From assembly GCA_012841375.1 (NCBI GenBank), contig DUUV01000095.1:1-52330 (forward strand): a stretch of DNA of 52,330 nt. Direction: 5' to 3'. Origin of the DNA: Candidatus Fermentithermobacillaceae bacterium. Its GTDB lineage: Bacteria; Bacillota; Sulfobacillia; Fermentithermobacillales; Fermentithermobacillaceae. The notes under the pieces were generated by a model. The model did no database searches. It saw nothing but the letters and a program-made list of their open reading frames with translations, and was not told the DNA's origin. Below are positions 42,065 through 50,833 of the stretch, piece by piece (position 1 is the first letter of the stretch; each line of letters opens with the position of its first letter). Both the position numbers and the translations under genes were made by a program.

Positions 42065-43783
42065 ATGGTGAAGCGGGTTGCCCTTGTGAACGGCAAGATA
42101 TTCACGGCTCTGGAAGGTCAAGGCGAGGCTCAGGCCCTTCTGTACGAAGACGGTAGGATTTGTGAAGTCGGAAGCGATGCCAGGATACTGGAGCTGATCG
42201 GAGGGCGCGAGTCGCAATCGGCCTTGGTGGTTGACTTGGGCGGGCGCACCGCCATCCCCGGGTTCGTTGATTCCCACAACCATGTCCTGTCGGCCGCGAC
42301 CCTCCTAGAGGGCGTCAACTGCTTTGGCCTGAAGACGCTGGACGAACTGAAAGCGGCCGTGGCCGCCAAAGCCTCCAAGGCCGCGCCGGGGGAGTGGATT
42401 ATCGGGGCAGGCTGGATTGAGTCTCAGTTCGCGGAACGGCGCTTACCCAATCGGTGGGACTTGGACGAAGCTGCTCCCGACAATCCGGTGTGCCTTACCA
42501 GGCTGTTTGGGATGGTAGTGGTGAACTCCAAGGCCCTGGAACTGGCCGGGATTGGTCGCGGCTTCATCCCCGAAGCGGGGAGGGTGGATCTTGACCCCTC
42601 AGGCGAGCCCACCGGCATACTCCGGGAAGGTGCGGCAGGCTCCGTCCGTAGGGCGATGAGCTCCACCCGCGGCGCAGGTCTCTCGGGTTCCGCGGGGCCT
42701 CGTGGCACCGCTAGAAAGGCTTCGGACGGAGAAGAGACGGAACGGAGGATCGTCCTGGCCCTCAAGGAGCTCCTGAAGTACGGGACCACGTCTGTGCTTG
42801 ACCCGGGCGTCACCGGCGACACCATGCGTGCCTTTACGAGACTTTGGGCCAAGAAGGCGTTGCCCATGAGGGTGAGCGCGATGCCGGGGTGGCACGGGAT
42901 GTCGTCAATTTCCAATCCTGATTACGTGAGTCCGGCGGTTGAGGCCGGCCTACAGCCCGGAATCGGTGATGAGTGGTTCAGGGTGGGCAACCTCAAGATG
43001 GCCATAGACGGAGGGCTCGGCTCCAAGACCGCTATGATGCACGCGCCCTTCCGGGACGGTTCCCGGTCCACGGTACCGGTAAGGCTGGATCTGAACAGGC
43101 TGGGCGCCTACATTTCCGATGCCCACACATCTGGCTGGGGGGTAGGCATCCACTGCTGCGGAGACTTGGCGCAGGATATCGCCCTCTCCCACATGGTCGA
43201 CGCGCTCTCCAAGAGGAAGGCTTTGCCGCACCAGAGGCACCATATTGTCCATGGGTACTATCCGACAAACTACGCCCTGGATACCATGGCCGAGTACGAT
43301 ATCGGCGTCTCGCTACAGCCTGGGTTCATATATGTTGAGGGCGACATCTACCCGGACAACATCGACGAAAGCCTCTTGGCCGGTTTCAAGCCTGCCAGGA
43401 CGTATCTGTCCAGGGGGATTCGCGTGGCCATGAACACCGACGTAGCCTCGGGCCCGTATGACCCGTTTGTAACGCTCTACGGCGCGGTGGCCAGAAAGAC
43501 CATGGCCGGACTCGATTTCGGAAAGGCCGAAGCCCTTACCGTCAGGGAGGCTCTGCGCTGCTTCACTGTGGGCGGTGCCTATCTCGCTTACAGGGATAAG
43601 GAGTGCGGCGTCTTGGCTCCGGGGTACCTGGCCGACATCGCCATCTTGGACAGGGACATCCTTGACGCGGATCCTGAGGAACTTCTCAAAGTGAAGGTGG
43701 TCGCGACCGTCCTTGGAGGCGAGTTTGTGCACCTTACAGAGGACGGCCCTGAGGTTCCGGAGGAGATCAGGGGGAACGGGTAG
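42065..43783 (+). CDS. YtcJ-type amidohydrolase
   Basis: A 572-residue metal-dependent hydrolase of the amidohydrolase-3 branch. The N-terminal beta domain is followed by PGFVDSHNHVLS (first metal-binding HxH), GAGWIESQF and LDEAAPDNPV typical of YtcJ-like proteins, IHCCGDLAQD and HHIVHGYY (further ligands), and VAMNTDVASGPYDP, with the final Asp. Substrates of this family are mostly unknown; amides, imides and cyclic ureas are options. ATG 42065 follows AGGAGG by seven bases; the open frame extends upstream without a ribosome-binding site. No partner gene is close on the same strand (130-base gap to the next). Confidence 0.88.
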   Translation: MVKRVALVNGKIFTALEGQGEAQALLYEDGRICEVGSDARILELIGGRESQSALVVDLGGRTAIPGFVDSHNHVLSAATLLEGVNCFGLKTLDELKAAVAAKASKAAPGEWIIGAGWIESQFAERRLPNRWDLDEAAPDNPVCLTRLFGMVVVNSKALELAGIGRGFIPEAGRVDLDPSGEPTGILREGAAGSVRRAMSSTRGAGLSGSAGPRGTARKASDGEETERRIVLALKELLKYGTTSVLDPGVTGDTMRAFTRLWAKKALPMRVSAMPGWHGMSSISNPDYVSPAVEAGLQPGIGDEWFRVGNLKMAIDGGLGSKTAMMHAPFRDGSRSTVPVRLDLNRLGAYISDAHTSGWGVGIHCCGDLAQDIALSHMVDALSKRKALPHQRHHIVHGYYPTNYALDTMAEYDIGVSLQPGFIYVEGDIYPDNIDESLLAGFKPARTYLSRGIRVAMNTDVASGPYDPFVTLYGAVARKTMAGLDFGKAEALTVREALRCFTVGGAYLAYRDKECGVLAPGYLADIAILDRDILDADPEELLKVKVVATVLGGEFVHLTEDGPEVPEEIRGNG

Positions 43784-43913
43784 GACCGGGTCAGACTCGC
43801 GAACGCCTTGGGCGTAGCTCCAGGTAAGGCTGGTGGGCGAACAAGTTCAGTGAATTGCGCGTCTACTGAAGGATGAACTAGAGGAGTGAGCTCCGGAAAG
43901 GGAGAGAGGCCCG

Positions 43914-46106
43914 GTGGCAGAGAAGAACCCTGGGCTACAGGACTTGCACCCGCCTTCTGAAGTCGCACGATGTCCGGGAGGTGGCCCCGAAGCTCCGGGG
44001 CCTGCTCCGCTTGGCCCAACATCGAAGGACCCATGGATTCGGAAGGCATGGATATCTGTTGCCCTCCTTGTGGTGGTCCTTGTGTTCCTTTCGGTGTATA
44101 ACCTGGGCGATGTTCAGGGCGGGGTGGGCATCCACCAGTTTATGTACTCCCAGCAGTATGTCTTGCTGGCGGCGGTTCCCCTAGGATTGGCAATTGTCCT
44201 GGGGTTCGTGATGAGCGTCCACTTCCGGCTTTTCGGGAAGTATTGTTTTCTCTGGAGCGTTTTCGCCTTTTTCCTGTTCCAACAGGCTTTCCTCAGCCGC
44301 TTCCTTTACTTCACGCCGTTCCTCGTCTGGTGCAGCGGATTTCTTCCGAACCCGTGGGGCTGGGGCGTGACTCTTGTCTCGGCGGGGATCACCACTTACG
44401 CAGCCGGCCGAATGAGCAAGATGCTGGCGGACGGTCCCTCGAGGAAAAGACTCGCCCGGTTCGTGGTCGTTGCGTCCATCGCAATTGCTCTGGGGTCGTC
44501 CTTATCTCTGTCACCCATCTTCTACACCGAATGGAGGAAGGCGCCGGCGGTCTTAGATGATGGCTGGGAGATCGCGTGGGAGTTTTCGGTGCCTTCTCCC
44601 CGGTTCCGCTATGGGTCGGGGTTTTGGTTCGCCTCCAGACAGGAGCCTCCCAGGGGACTCCACCCCATTGGCAGGTATGGCCGGTACAGTGAGGCCCAAC
44701 GGGCCTCCGAGACAGAAGAAGCAGTGTTTCTGACAGACCACTGGATGGGGATGATCCGCCTATCTGACGGCCGGGTCGAGTGGGGCAAAGAGCTCGACTT
44801 CGATGTCTCGGGCGACAGGCCGGACGAGCTCAGCGCGTATGTAGTTCAGGACCGTGTTCACGTCATTGTCCGTGCAAGTCACGGCGACATATACACGTTC
44901 AGCAGGGAAGACGGAGAGCTTCTCTGGGAGGCCAAGGACCTCGGTTTCAAGTACGGACCCATAGGAGACTTGAGAGTGGGCGCGGTGCCGGGCCCCCACT
45001 TCATCCTGGCAACCTATGCGGACGGAAGGCCGGGATACATGGTAATCGATTCCGAGACCGGGCAAGTAGAGGAGCACGCTTTGCCCGTCCCGGTGGGGAA
45101 ACGGGTAGCGGTTACCGACATCGGGGGCTCCAGGTACATCCTAGGTCCCGCCGTCCTGGAGGGTGATTCCGGCGCACTGGCCATCGCGGCGTACTTCGTG
45201 GACGACGGTGTTGAGACCGTGCCCGACTACTGGGGGTTCGGCTCTCCCTATCCTGAAGAGGGGTACCTGTTCGGCATTGACCGCGAGACAGGGGAGGTCG
45301 TCTGGCAGGTCGCGGGCGTTGGCAACTGGCGAAGAGACCTGTCCTGGCCGCCTGAGCACCTGTGGTTTGATGGTTCCACTGTTGTATGGCTAGAAAGCTA
45401 CGACAGCGACACTATCAGGGTTTATGATGCAGCCACGGGCGGTCTCCGGTGGAGCAAGACCTTTCCCGGTGCCGGGGCGAGGACCTGTGTTCACCGTGAA
45501 GGGGTTCTGGTGAGCCCGAGTGAAGTGGGGGTCCTCCCCGATGAGGTAATCCTTCTTGACATCCAAACCGGCGAGCCGAGATGGAAGCACAAGGAAGATG
45601 GAGCCAGCGTCGAGCGGCTGTTCTTCTTGGGTGACGCATGTGTGATCGTAACCGCCGGAGACACCATATCCGTGAAGACGCTCAGGATAGCCGACGGATC
45701 GACTGCCTTCAGCATGTCCGGCTTGTCGAGATACGATATCTACGGCATCCAGGACGGTGACCTTGTCGTCCACCTTGTCAGGGACAGGGTAGCCGACGTC
45801 GTCCGCGTCAATCCTGAGACCGGCGAGCAGGCTCCTCATGGATGGGATCACCTGGCCGGGTCTTGGGAGCTCGCAACCCAAAGATACCTCCTGACCAGGA
45901 TAGAAGGATGGCCGGGTGAGGAAAGGACCAGCCACCGCCTCTTCAAGGCCAAAGGCGAGCTGCAGCTTATGAACCACTACGTGTATCCTGTTCAGACATA
46001 CGGTTCAGCGGGCGAAGTAACCAGAGAGGGTAGCATCATTGTGGTGTCCCGCGACGAGAAGGCCGGCGTGTACCGGGTGTACTGCTTGCGGTTTACCGGT
46101 ACTTGA
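43914..46106 (+). CDS. Membrane protein with PQQ-type beta-propeller
   Basis: A 730-residue protein. The first 45 residues are Pro/Gly-rich, then about five helices (near 46-62, 81-103, 108-130, 145-165 and 182-204). From about 220 to the end there are PQQ/quinoprotein-like repeats, seen as DGELLWEAKD, TGEVVWQVAG, TGGLRWSKTF, TGEPRWKHKE and further. The repeats probably form an extracellular beta-propeller for binding proteins or ligands; true PQQ binding cannot be claimed. GTG 43914 has AAAGGGAGAGAGG upstream. The 3' end overlaps the convergent next gene by 14 bases. Confidence 0.8.
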   Translation: MAEKNPGLQDLHPPSEVARCPGGGPEAPGPAPLGPTSKDPWIRKAWISVALLVVVLVFLSVYNLGDVQGGVGIHQFMYSQQYVLLAAVPLGLAIVLGFVMSVHFRLFGKYCFLWSVFAFFLFQQAFLSRFLYFTPFLVWCSGFLPNPWGWGVTLVSAGITTYAAGRMSKMLADGPSRKRLARFVVVASIAIALGSSLSLSPIFYTEWRKAPAVLDDGWEIAWEFSVPSPRFRYGSGFWFASRQEPPRGLHPIGRYGRYSEAQRASETEEAVFLTDHWMGMIRLSDGRVEWGKELDFDVSGDRPDELSAYVVQDRVHVIVRASHGDIYTFSREDGELLWEAKDLGFKYGPIGDLRVGAVPGPHFILATYADGRPGYMVIDSETGQVEEHALPVPVGKRVAVTDIGGSRYILGPAVLEGDSGALAIAAYFVDDGVETVPDYWGFGSPYPEEGYLFGIDRETGEVVWQVAGVGNWRRDLSWPPEHLWFDGSTVVWLESYDSDTIRVYDAATGGLRWSKTFPGAGARTCVHREGVLVSPSEVGVLPDEVILLDIQTGEPRWKHKEDGASVERLFFLGDACVIVTAGDTISVKTLRIADGSTAFSMSGLSRYDIYGIQDGDLVVHLVRDRVADVVRVNPETGEQAPHGWDHLAGSWELATQRYLLTRIEGWPGEERTSHRLFKAKGELQLMNHYVYPVQTYGSAGEVTREGSIIVVSRDEKAGVYRVYCLRFTGT

Positions 46107-46632
46107 AGATGACTTTAGTGTCCAATAACCGGAGGTACCGCTTAAGCTGGTTGCCTGCCTCCTGTCCCGAGAAGAAGAACAAGGAGAAGGCTTCCCAAAG
46201 AAACACCCAGCCCCCGATCGACAACCCTTCGGTAAGGATGGTGGTCAAGAGGTTGGCGGGCACACCGAGTCTTGACATGTAACGCACTGTCAGAAAGGCA
46301 AACGCCGACACGGCGTAGACCATGGTCTTTCTCCTGATGTCTGCCAATGATCTCCTTATCAAGGCGATTGAGTAGGAGAAATTGTTTCTGATGCCTTCCT
46401 CGGACAGGCGCTCCTTTTCTTCGTCTCTCACCTCTGCCGGCAAGTAGAAATGCAGCTCAAGAGGATACCGGAGCGGAATGTCGGCGGCGCTGCTTTCGAT
46501 GAAGTCCATGACCTCCGGGTCCAGGTCCCGTCTCTTCACCGGAGATGGGTCCCAGCCGTTGAATATCTCGTTGTAGCTATCGACCGACACTTCTATAATA
46601 AACCCGTCCGTGTCAGCATTTGTCTTGTACAT
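46093..46632 (-). CDS. Hypothetical membrane protein
   Basis: A 179-residue protein of unknown family. The first half is polar (DGFIIEVSVDSYNEIFNGWD, DPEVMDFIESSAADIPLRY, ELHFYLPAEVRDEEKERL). The second half has two helices (about 104-122 and 130-153), followed by a basic tail (LKRYLRLLDTKVIFKY). It is 14 bases overlapped with the convergent PQQ-propeller gene. There is no strong ribosome-binding site before ATG 46632. The gap of 246 bases to the MATE gene on the other strand shows nothing I can name. Confidence 0.65.
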   Translation of the reverse strand: MYKTNADTDGFIIEVSVDSYNEIFNGWDPSPVKRRDLDPEVMDFIESSAADIPLRYPLELHFYLPAEVRDEEKERLSEEGIRNNFSYSIALIRRSLADIRRKTMVYAVSAFAFLTVRYMSRLGVPANLLTTILTEGLSIGGWVFLWEAFSLFFFSGQEAGNQLKRYLRLLDTKVIFKYR

Positions 46633-46878
46633 CTGTCTCAGATAGTTTTCTTTGACCTGTCTGAAGGCTTTATGACCTCCCCTGTTTAAAGATAACCGGG
46701 TGTATTGGGTTGTCGCCAGCCGATTGTTTCCCTTATTTTATGGCATCGCCCTTGTCAGCGCCAGTGAACCTGGCTCATACTTGGAGAGGCACCCTGAAGG
46801 GGAGCCCGTCTCAGGATGACGAAGCACAGAACCTGCAATTCATCGTGTATCGAAATGCCTTAGCGGAGGGGTGTGCTC

Positions 46879-48276
46879 ATGTCCGCAGCTCCTGACGTCG
46901 CTACAGTTGTCTCCGAACCGTCCCAGCGTGAGCTTAGACGCAACATCTGGAACATGGTCTGGCCCGTTGCTGCAGAGAATGTCCTGCATTTCCTCATAGG
47001 CTTCGTGAACACCGCCATGGTCGGGAGGCTTGGAGCGGCCACGATCTTGGCCGTGGGCCTCTCGGGCAGAGTCGGTATGTTTGTGTGGATAATCTTCAAC
47101 GCCATCGGGACCGGCACAACGGTACTCATTGCCCAGGCTGTCGGAGCAGGTGATCCCAGGCGCGTACGCCGCGTAGCGCAGCAAGGACTTCTCTTGGCGA
47201 TTTCACTGATAGGAGTGGTGGGGGCGGCGGTGTTCTTCTTTGCCCCGTCGCTACTTCTGGCCTTCAAGGCAACACCCGAGGCACTTCCCCTAGGAGTCGC
47301 CTACCTTCGGATCCTTGTGTTCAGCATGCCTTTCCAGGTCTTGTTCATCGTGACCGCCGCGATCTTGCGCGGGAGCGGCAACACGAGGGTTCCCATGCAG
47401 ATCGCTGTAGTCACGAACGTTGTGAACGTGGCTTTGAACTCAGTGCTCATTTTCGGTCGCTTTGGCCTTCCCGCCCTTGGGTTCAGAGGCCCGGCGATCT
47501 CAACCATCGTAGGGCAAGCCGTCGGCGCGACCATTGCCATAAGGTACTTGCTGAGCGAACGTTCCGGAGTGAACATGGGGCTTCAAGGCTTCTTCTCCTT
47601 CGATTTCTCCCTGATCAAAAAGGTCTTGAGCATAGGGATTCCTTCTTCGGCCGAGATGGCGTTCTGGCAGTTAGCCAGCGTGATCCTCTTCAGACTCATA
47701 AACGGGTTTGGGACTGCCGCCGGGGCCGCCTACCAGCTGGGGCTGCAAGCGGAGGGCATTTCCTACATGCCTACGGCCGGATTCGCCATCGCCGCGACTG
47801 CGCTGGTTGGTCGCTCACTGGGAGCCCGGAACCCCGGTCTGGCCGAGCGGTACATCCGTGAGATCGTCAGGTGGGGGATTGTCCTGACCACGGTCACAAC
47901 TGCCATACTCGTCTTTGGTCCCCGAGTTCTGATGCGGTTGCTTACAGATGATGCAGCGGTCATCACCTTGGGCGCCCAGTACCTCTTGATCATGGGAATC
48001 TCACAGATCCCCCAGCAGATATCAGGCACGCTCAGCGGTTCTCTGAGGGGAGCGGGCGACACGGTTACTCCGATGATCTCGGCCGGTTTCGGGATTTGGG
48101 TCTGCCGAATTCCTCTTTCTTTCTTCCTCAGCAGCCGGTTTGGCCTCGCCGGCGTATGGTGGGCGATCAACATCGACCAGTTTGCCCGGATGATCATCGT
48201 TGGTTGGAGATACCTTGGCGGCAAGTGGAAGACCAGCGTTGGAGAAGGGCTTCAGGGGGAAGCGCCAGGAGCGTAG
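46879..48276 (+). CDS. MATE family efflux transporter
   Basis: A 465-residue, 12-helix exporter of the MATE family (NorM/DinF-like), which drives out drugs or metabolites with Na+ or H+. Typical segments are MVWPVAAENVLHFLIGFVNTAMVGRLG, here split as the first helix, GTGTTVLIAQAVGAGDPRR, ILRGSGNTRVPMQ and FGLPALGFRGPAIST. ATG 46879 has GGAGGGG seven bases before; GTG 46873 would be too close. The stop codon lies inside the first unit of a 67-bp repeat array that begins at the end of the gene. Confidence 0.92.
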   Translation: MSAAPDVATVVSEPSQRELRRNIWNMVWPVAAENVLHFLIGFVNTAMVGRLGAATILAVGLSGRVGMFVWIIFNAIGTGTTVLIAQAVGAGDPRRVRRVAQQGLLLAISLIGVVGAAVFFFAPSLLLAFKATPEALPLGVAYLRILVFSMPFQVLFIVTAAILRGSGNTRVPMQIAVVTNVVNVALNSVLIFGRFGLPALGFRGPAISTIVGQAVGATIAIRYLLSERSGVNMGLQGFFSFDFSLIKKVLSIGIPSSAEMAFWQLASVILFRLINGFGTAAGAAYQLGLQAEGISYMPTAGFAIAATALVGRSLGARNPGLAERYIREIVRWGIVLTTVTTAILVFGPRVLMRLLTDDAAVITLGAQYLLIMGISQIPQQISGTLSGSLRGAGDTVTPMISAGFGIWVCRIPLSFFLSSRFGLAGVWWAINIDQFARMIIVGWRYLGGKWKTSVGEGLQGEAPGA

Positions 48277-48475
48277 ACACTAATCAGCAAGCCGTCACCA
48301 TGACCACGGTCGAGTGCCTGAGAGCGATGTGTCGGGAGCATAGACACCAATCAGCGAGCCGCCACCATTTCCACCGTCGAGTGCCTGAGAGGGAAACGTC
48401 AGGAGCGTAGACACCAATCAGCGAGTCGTCCCCATTGTCACCGTCGAGTGTCCGACGGATGCGTTGGGAGCGTAG
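48273..48475. repeat. 67-bp tandem repeat, three copies
   Basis: Units begin TAGACAC at 48274, 48341 and 48408, with a partial fourth start at 48473 (spacings 67, 67 and 65). Shared blocks are AATCAGC, CACCAT, CGGTCGAGTG or CCGTCGAGTG, and GGGAGC or AGGAGC before the next unit. The MATE stop codon TAG (48274-48276) is part of the first unit. Confidence 0.85.
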
Positions 48476-48530
48476 ACGATCCTCAGTGCCGCATCTCGGT
48501 TCGTGTCCCAGTTTCAGTGGTGGCCTCTGA

Positions 48531-49040
48531 GGTCGGAACCCCGACAAAAGGTAAGTGTTGGGGGTTGGATCCCCGACGAAAGGTAAGTGTTCGGGGCTGG
48601 ATCCCCGACAAAAGGTAAGTGTTCGGGGTTGGAACCCCGACAAAAGGTAAGTGTTCGGGGCTGGATCCCCGACAAAAGGTAGGTGTTCGGGGTCGGAACC
48701 CCGACAAAAGGTAAGTGTTCGGGGTCGGAACCCCGACAAAAGGTAAGTGTTGGGGGTTGGATCACCGACAAAAGGTAAGTGTTCGGGGTCGGAACCCCGA
48801 CAAAAGGTAAGTGTTGGGGGTCGGAACCCCGACAAAAGGTAAGTGTTGGGGGCCGGAACCCCGACAAAAGGTAAGTGTTGGGGGTCGGATCCCCGACGAA
48901 AGGTAAGTGTTAGGGGTCGGATCACCGACAAAAGGGAACCGTCGGGCCTGAGATCACCGACAAAAGGAAAACGTCAGGTCTAGGCTCAACGACAAGAGGC
49001 AACTATCCGAGGTCTGATCCCTGACAGAAGGTAACTCGAC
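48531..49040. repeat. 32-bp tandem repeat, sixteen units in register
   Basis: The element GTAAGTGTT or its decayed form recurs every 32 bases from 48551 to 49031 without one slip. Each unit has a GGGG arm and a CCCC arm around YNGGAW, followed by GACAAAAG or GACGAAAG, so each can form a small hairpin. The last four units (from about 48920) have diverged, for example GGGAACC for GGTAAGTG. The array is directly followed by the end of purC (minus strand). No spacers exist, so it is not a CRISPR. Confidence 0.92.
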
Positions 49041-49057
49041 CGCGTATTGGCCGCAAC

Positions 49058-49759
49058 TTACCTGTCCCAGTCCGCACCCAGAAGAGCAGCGGCCAGCTCC
49101 TTCTGTAGCAACACCTCGCCGTCGCGGACCACCCTCATCCCGTCACCCGATATCTCGTCAATGATCATGGTCTTGCCGTCTACCTCGCCGAATTCGTACT
49201 TAATGTCGATGAGATCCAGACCCTTTTCGGCCAGATGGGCTTTGAGAACGGCTGTTGCCTTCTTGGCGGTCTCTTTCATGAAACTGACCTCTTGGGGCGT
49301 GACGATGTTGAGGGCAACGAGGGCATCCTCGGTGATGAGGGGATCGCCTCTCTCGTCGTCTTTGAGCGTGAACTCTACCAGAGAAGGAAGGGGAGTCCCC
49401 TGCTCGATGTACTGACCGTACCGGCGGATGAAGCTGCCCCAGGCTTTTTCCCTGCAGACGACCTCCAGATTGAACGACCGAGCGCGCTTCACGATTATCG
49501 TGTTCTGCTCCGGACCGGGGGAGATGAAGTGCGTCTCCATTCCGGCTTTCTGCAGGAGATCGAAGAAGTACATGGTGAGGCGGAACGAAGCGTTTCCTTT
49601 GCCGGCCACCTCGCCGATGACAGTGTTCGCGCCGGAGTCGATGACGTTTCCGGTTCCGGTCACTGTGTCCTTAAACTTCAGGAGGATATTTCCGTCTTCG
49701 AGCAGCATTACATCTTTGGTCTTGCCGCTGTAGATTGTCTTCACAGTTCTCGCCCCCAT
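49058..49759 (-). CDS. purC: Phosphoribosylaminoimidazole-succinocarboxamide synthase
   Basis: A 233-residue SAICAR synthetase, which joins aspartate to CAIR in purine synthesis. Motifs are IYSGKTKDV, VVCREKAWGSFIRRYG, KDDERGDPLI, LIDIKYEFGEVDG and DEISGDGMRV. Length and order are normal. ATG 49759 has no Shine-Dalgarno; GTG 49744 lies after GGGGGCGAG and fits the usual family start, giving 228 residues. No other purine genes are near, and the 32-bp repeat array lies just after its stop. Confidence 0.93.
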   Translation of the reverse strand: MGARTVKTIYSGKTKDVMLLEDGNILLKFKDTVTGTGNVIDSGANTVIGEVAGKGNASFRLTMYFFDLLQKAGMETHFISPGPEQNTIIVKRARSFNLEVVCREKAWGSFIRRYGQYIEQGTPLPSLVEFTLKDDERGDPLITEDALVALNIVTPQEVSFMKETAKKATAVLKAHLAEKGLDLIDIKYEFGEVDGKTMIIDEISGDGMRVVRDGEVLLQKELAAALLGADWDR

Positions 49760-49796
49760 GAGTGAGAGCGCGTCGCGCGCCCCTAATGAGTAGATT

Positions 49797-50465
49797 TTAC
49801 CCGATTCGATGAAGCGGCGGTTGATCCTTCAGGGAAGGCTGCGAGAATGTGGATCTATGCGGCTCGAAGTCGCGAGGCACGGGAGCAAGGACGCGGCGGG
49901 ATCCCACCAGGGGGAGTTGGAGGTCAAAGACCAGGCCATAGCGATGGACTTCCCACTGGGCTGGGATCTCCGCGGTAGTCTTGAGTGTCAGCCGGGACAC
50001 GGACCCTTGCCTTAGGTCCGGGGCTGCTTCACCTAAGGCCAGAGAAAGGCTGTAATTGGTACCTGAGGATGAAAGGGGGACACCGGGCCTGATGATGACG
50101 GGGACTCCGCCCAGCGTTACTTCTGTAACGTCCTCGAATTCCGAGAACATCCAGTTGTCGATATTCGAGAGTCGTTCCGCAGTCAACTCAAGGTCAGCGG
50201 AGCATTGGGCCGTGTACCTCTCACCAGATGCGTCAAACTCTAGTCGGACATCGAGGGAACTGAGCCGGAAGCCTGGATCAGTCTGGGTCAGGCCTAGCAT
50301 CCCCGCCCACGGGCTGAAAGTTGTGAGATCGGGCGATAGGCCTGCCGCGGCCAAAGTTGTGGGCGGCCAGATGAATAGCGTCGAGAAGAGCAGTCCTCCC
50401 GAGATTACGGCCAGTAATGCATAGGATGTGATTCTGCGAGACCCTCTCAAGCAAGAACCCCCCAC
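49797..50465 (-). CDS. Hypothetical secreted protein
   Basis: A protein of up to 222 residues with a signal peptide (about 12-38, SYALLAVISGGLLFSTLFIW, ending LAAAG) and a beta-rich extracellular part (LDVRLEFDASGERYTAQCSADLEL-like strands, split here). There is one Cys and no known motif. The C-terminus is short and basic (PSLKDQPPLHRIG). GTG 50465 lies two bases from the start of the divergent open frame at 50468, so one of these starts is probably wrong; a TTG a few codons inside is possible. The function is unknown. Confidence 0.55.
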   Translation of the reverse strand: MGGSCLRGSRRITSYALLAVISGGLLFSTLFIWPPTTLAAAGLSPDLTTFSPWAGMLGLTQTDPGFRLSSLDVRLEFDASGERYTAQCSADLELTAERLSNIDNWMFSEFEDVTEVTLGGVPVIIRPGVPLSSSGTNYSLSLALGEAAPDLRQGSVSRLTLKTTAEIPAQWEVHRYGLVFDLQLPLVGSRRVLAPVPRDFEPHRSTFSQPSLKDQPPLHRIG

Positions 50466-50467
50466 AC

Positions 50468-50830
50468 TTGCAGTACGGGAGCCGAGATACTCTGCCGGCT
50501 GAATTCGAGTTTGAATCGTCAGAATTCTTCGGGAAGAGTTGGGTCGTGCCTGCCGGGGCCGGAGAGCATACGTCGCAGGACATTCGCCGCGCCCGCTCGA
50601 AGCTACCGCCGGATCATCTAGATGACATAGACGACATGGATGACATAATGCGGCGCTGGGTGATGAATGTCGGCGCTTGTTACTATGTGGGCGCTACCAT
50701 GGCGAGTGCTATTGAGGATGTGTTAGGACGCGAGCAACTCGTGAAGAGCCTAGTCGACGTGGACGCCCTCTTCAGGGTCTATGATGAGGCGGCGCAAACG
50801 AAAGGCCTGCCAAGACTGGAGGGGATGTAG
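50468..50830 (+). pseudogene. C-terminal fragment of a zincin-like protein
   Basis: An open frame of 120 residues without a ribosome-binding site at TTG 50468. From about residue 60 it reads MRRWVMNVGACYYVGATMAS, then AIEDVLGREQLVKSLVDVDALFRVY in sense; this resembles the last helices of DUF5700-like zinc peptidases, where a G-x-x-MA-x-x-IE pattern follows the metal site. No HEXXH is present. It may be the 3' remnant of a larger zincin gene or a small gene coupled to the next one (three bases apart). The first 50 residues are acidic and lack a recognisable family. Confidence 0.45.
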
Positions 50831-50833
50831 CGA

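Noticed and set aside
48284-48931. Long minus-strand open frame across the two repeat arrays (215 codons), with two more open frames overlapping it.
   Set aside because: The 32-bp unit contains no stop in any minus frame, so all three frames stay open by chance. The translation is only the repeat read in rotating frames, and no ribosome-binding site is present.
48531-49040. CRISPR array.
   Set aside because: The 32-bp units follow each other without unique spacers, and no cas genes are present.
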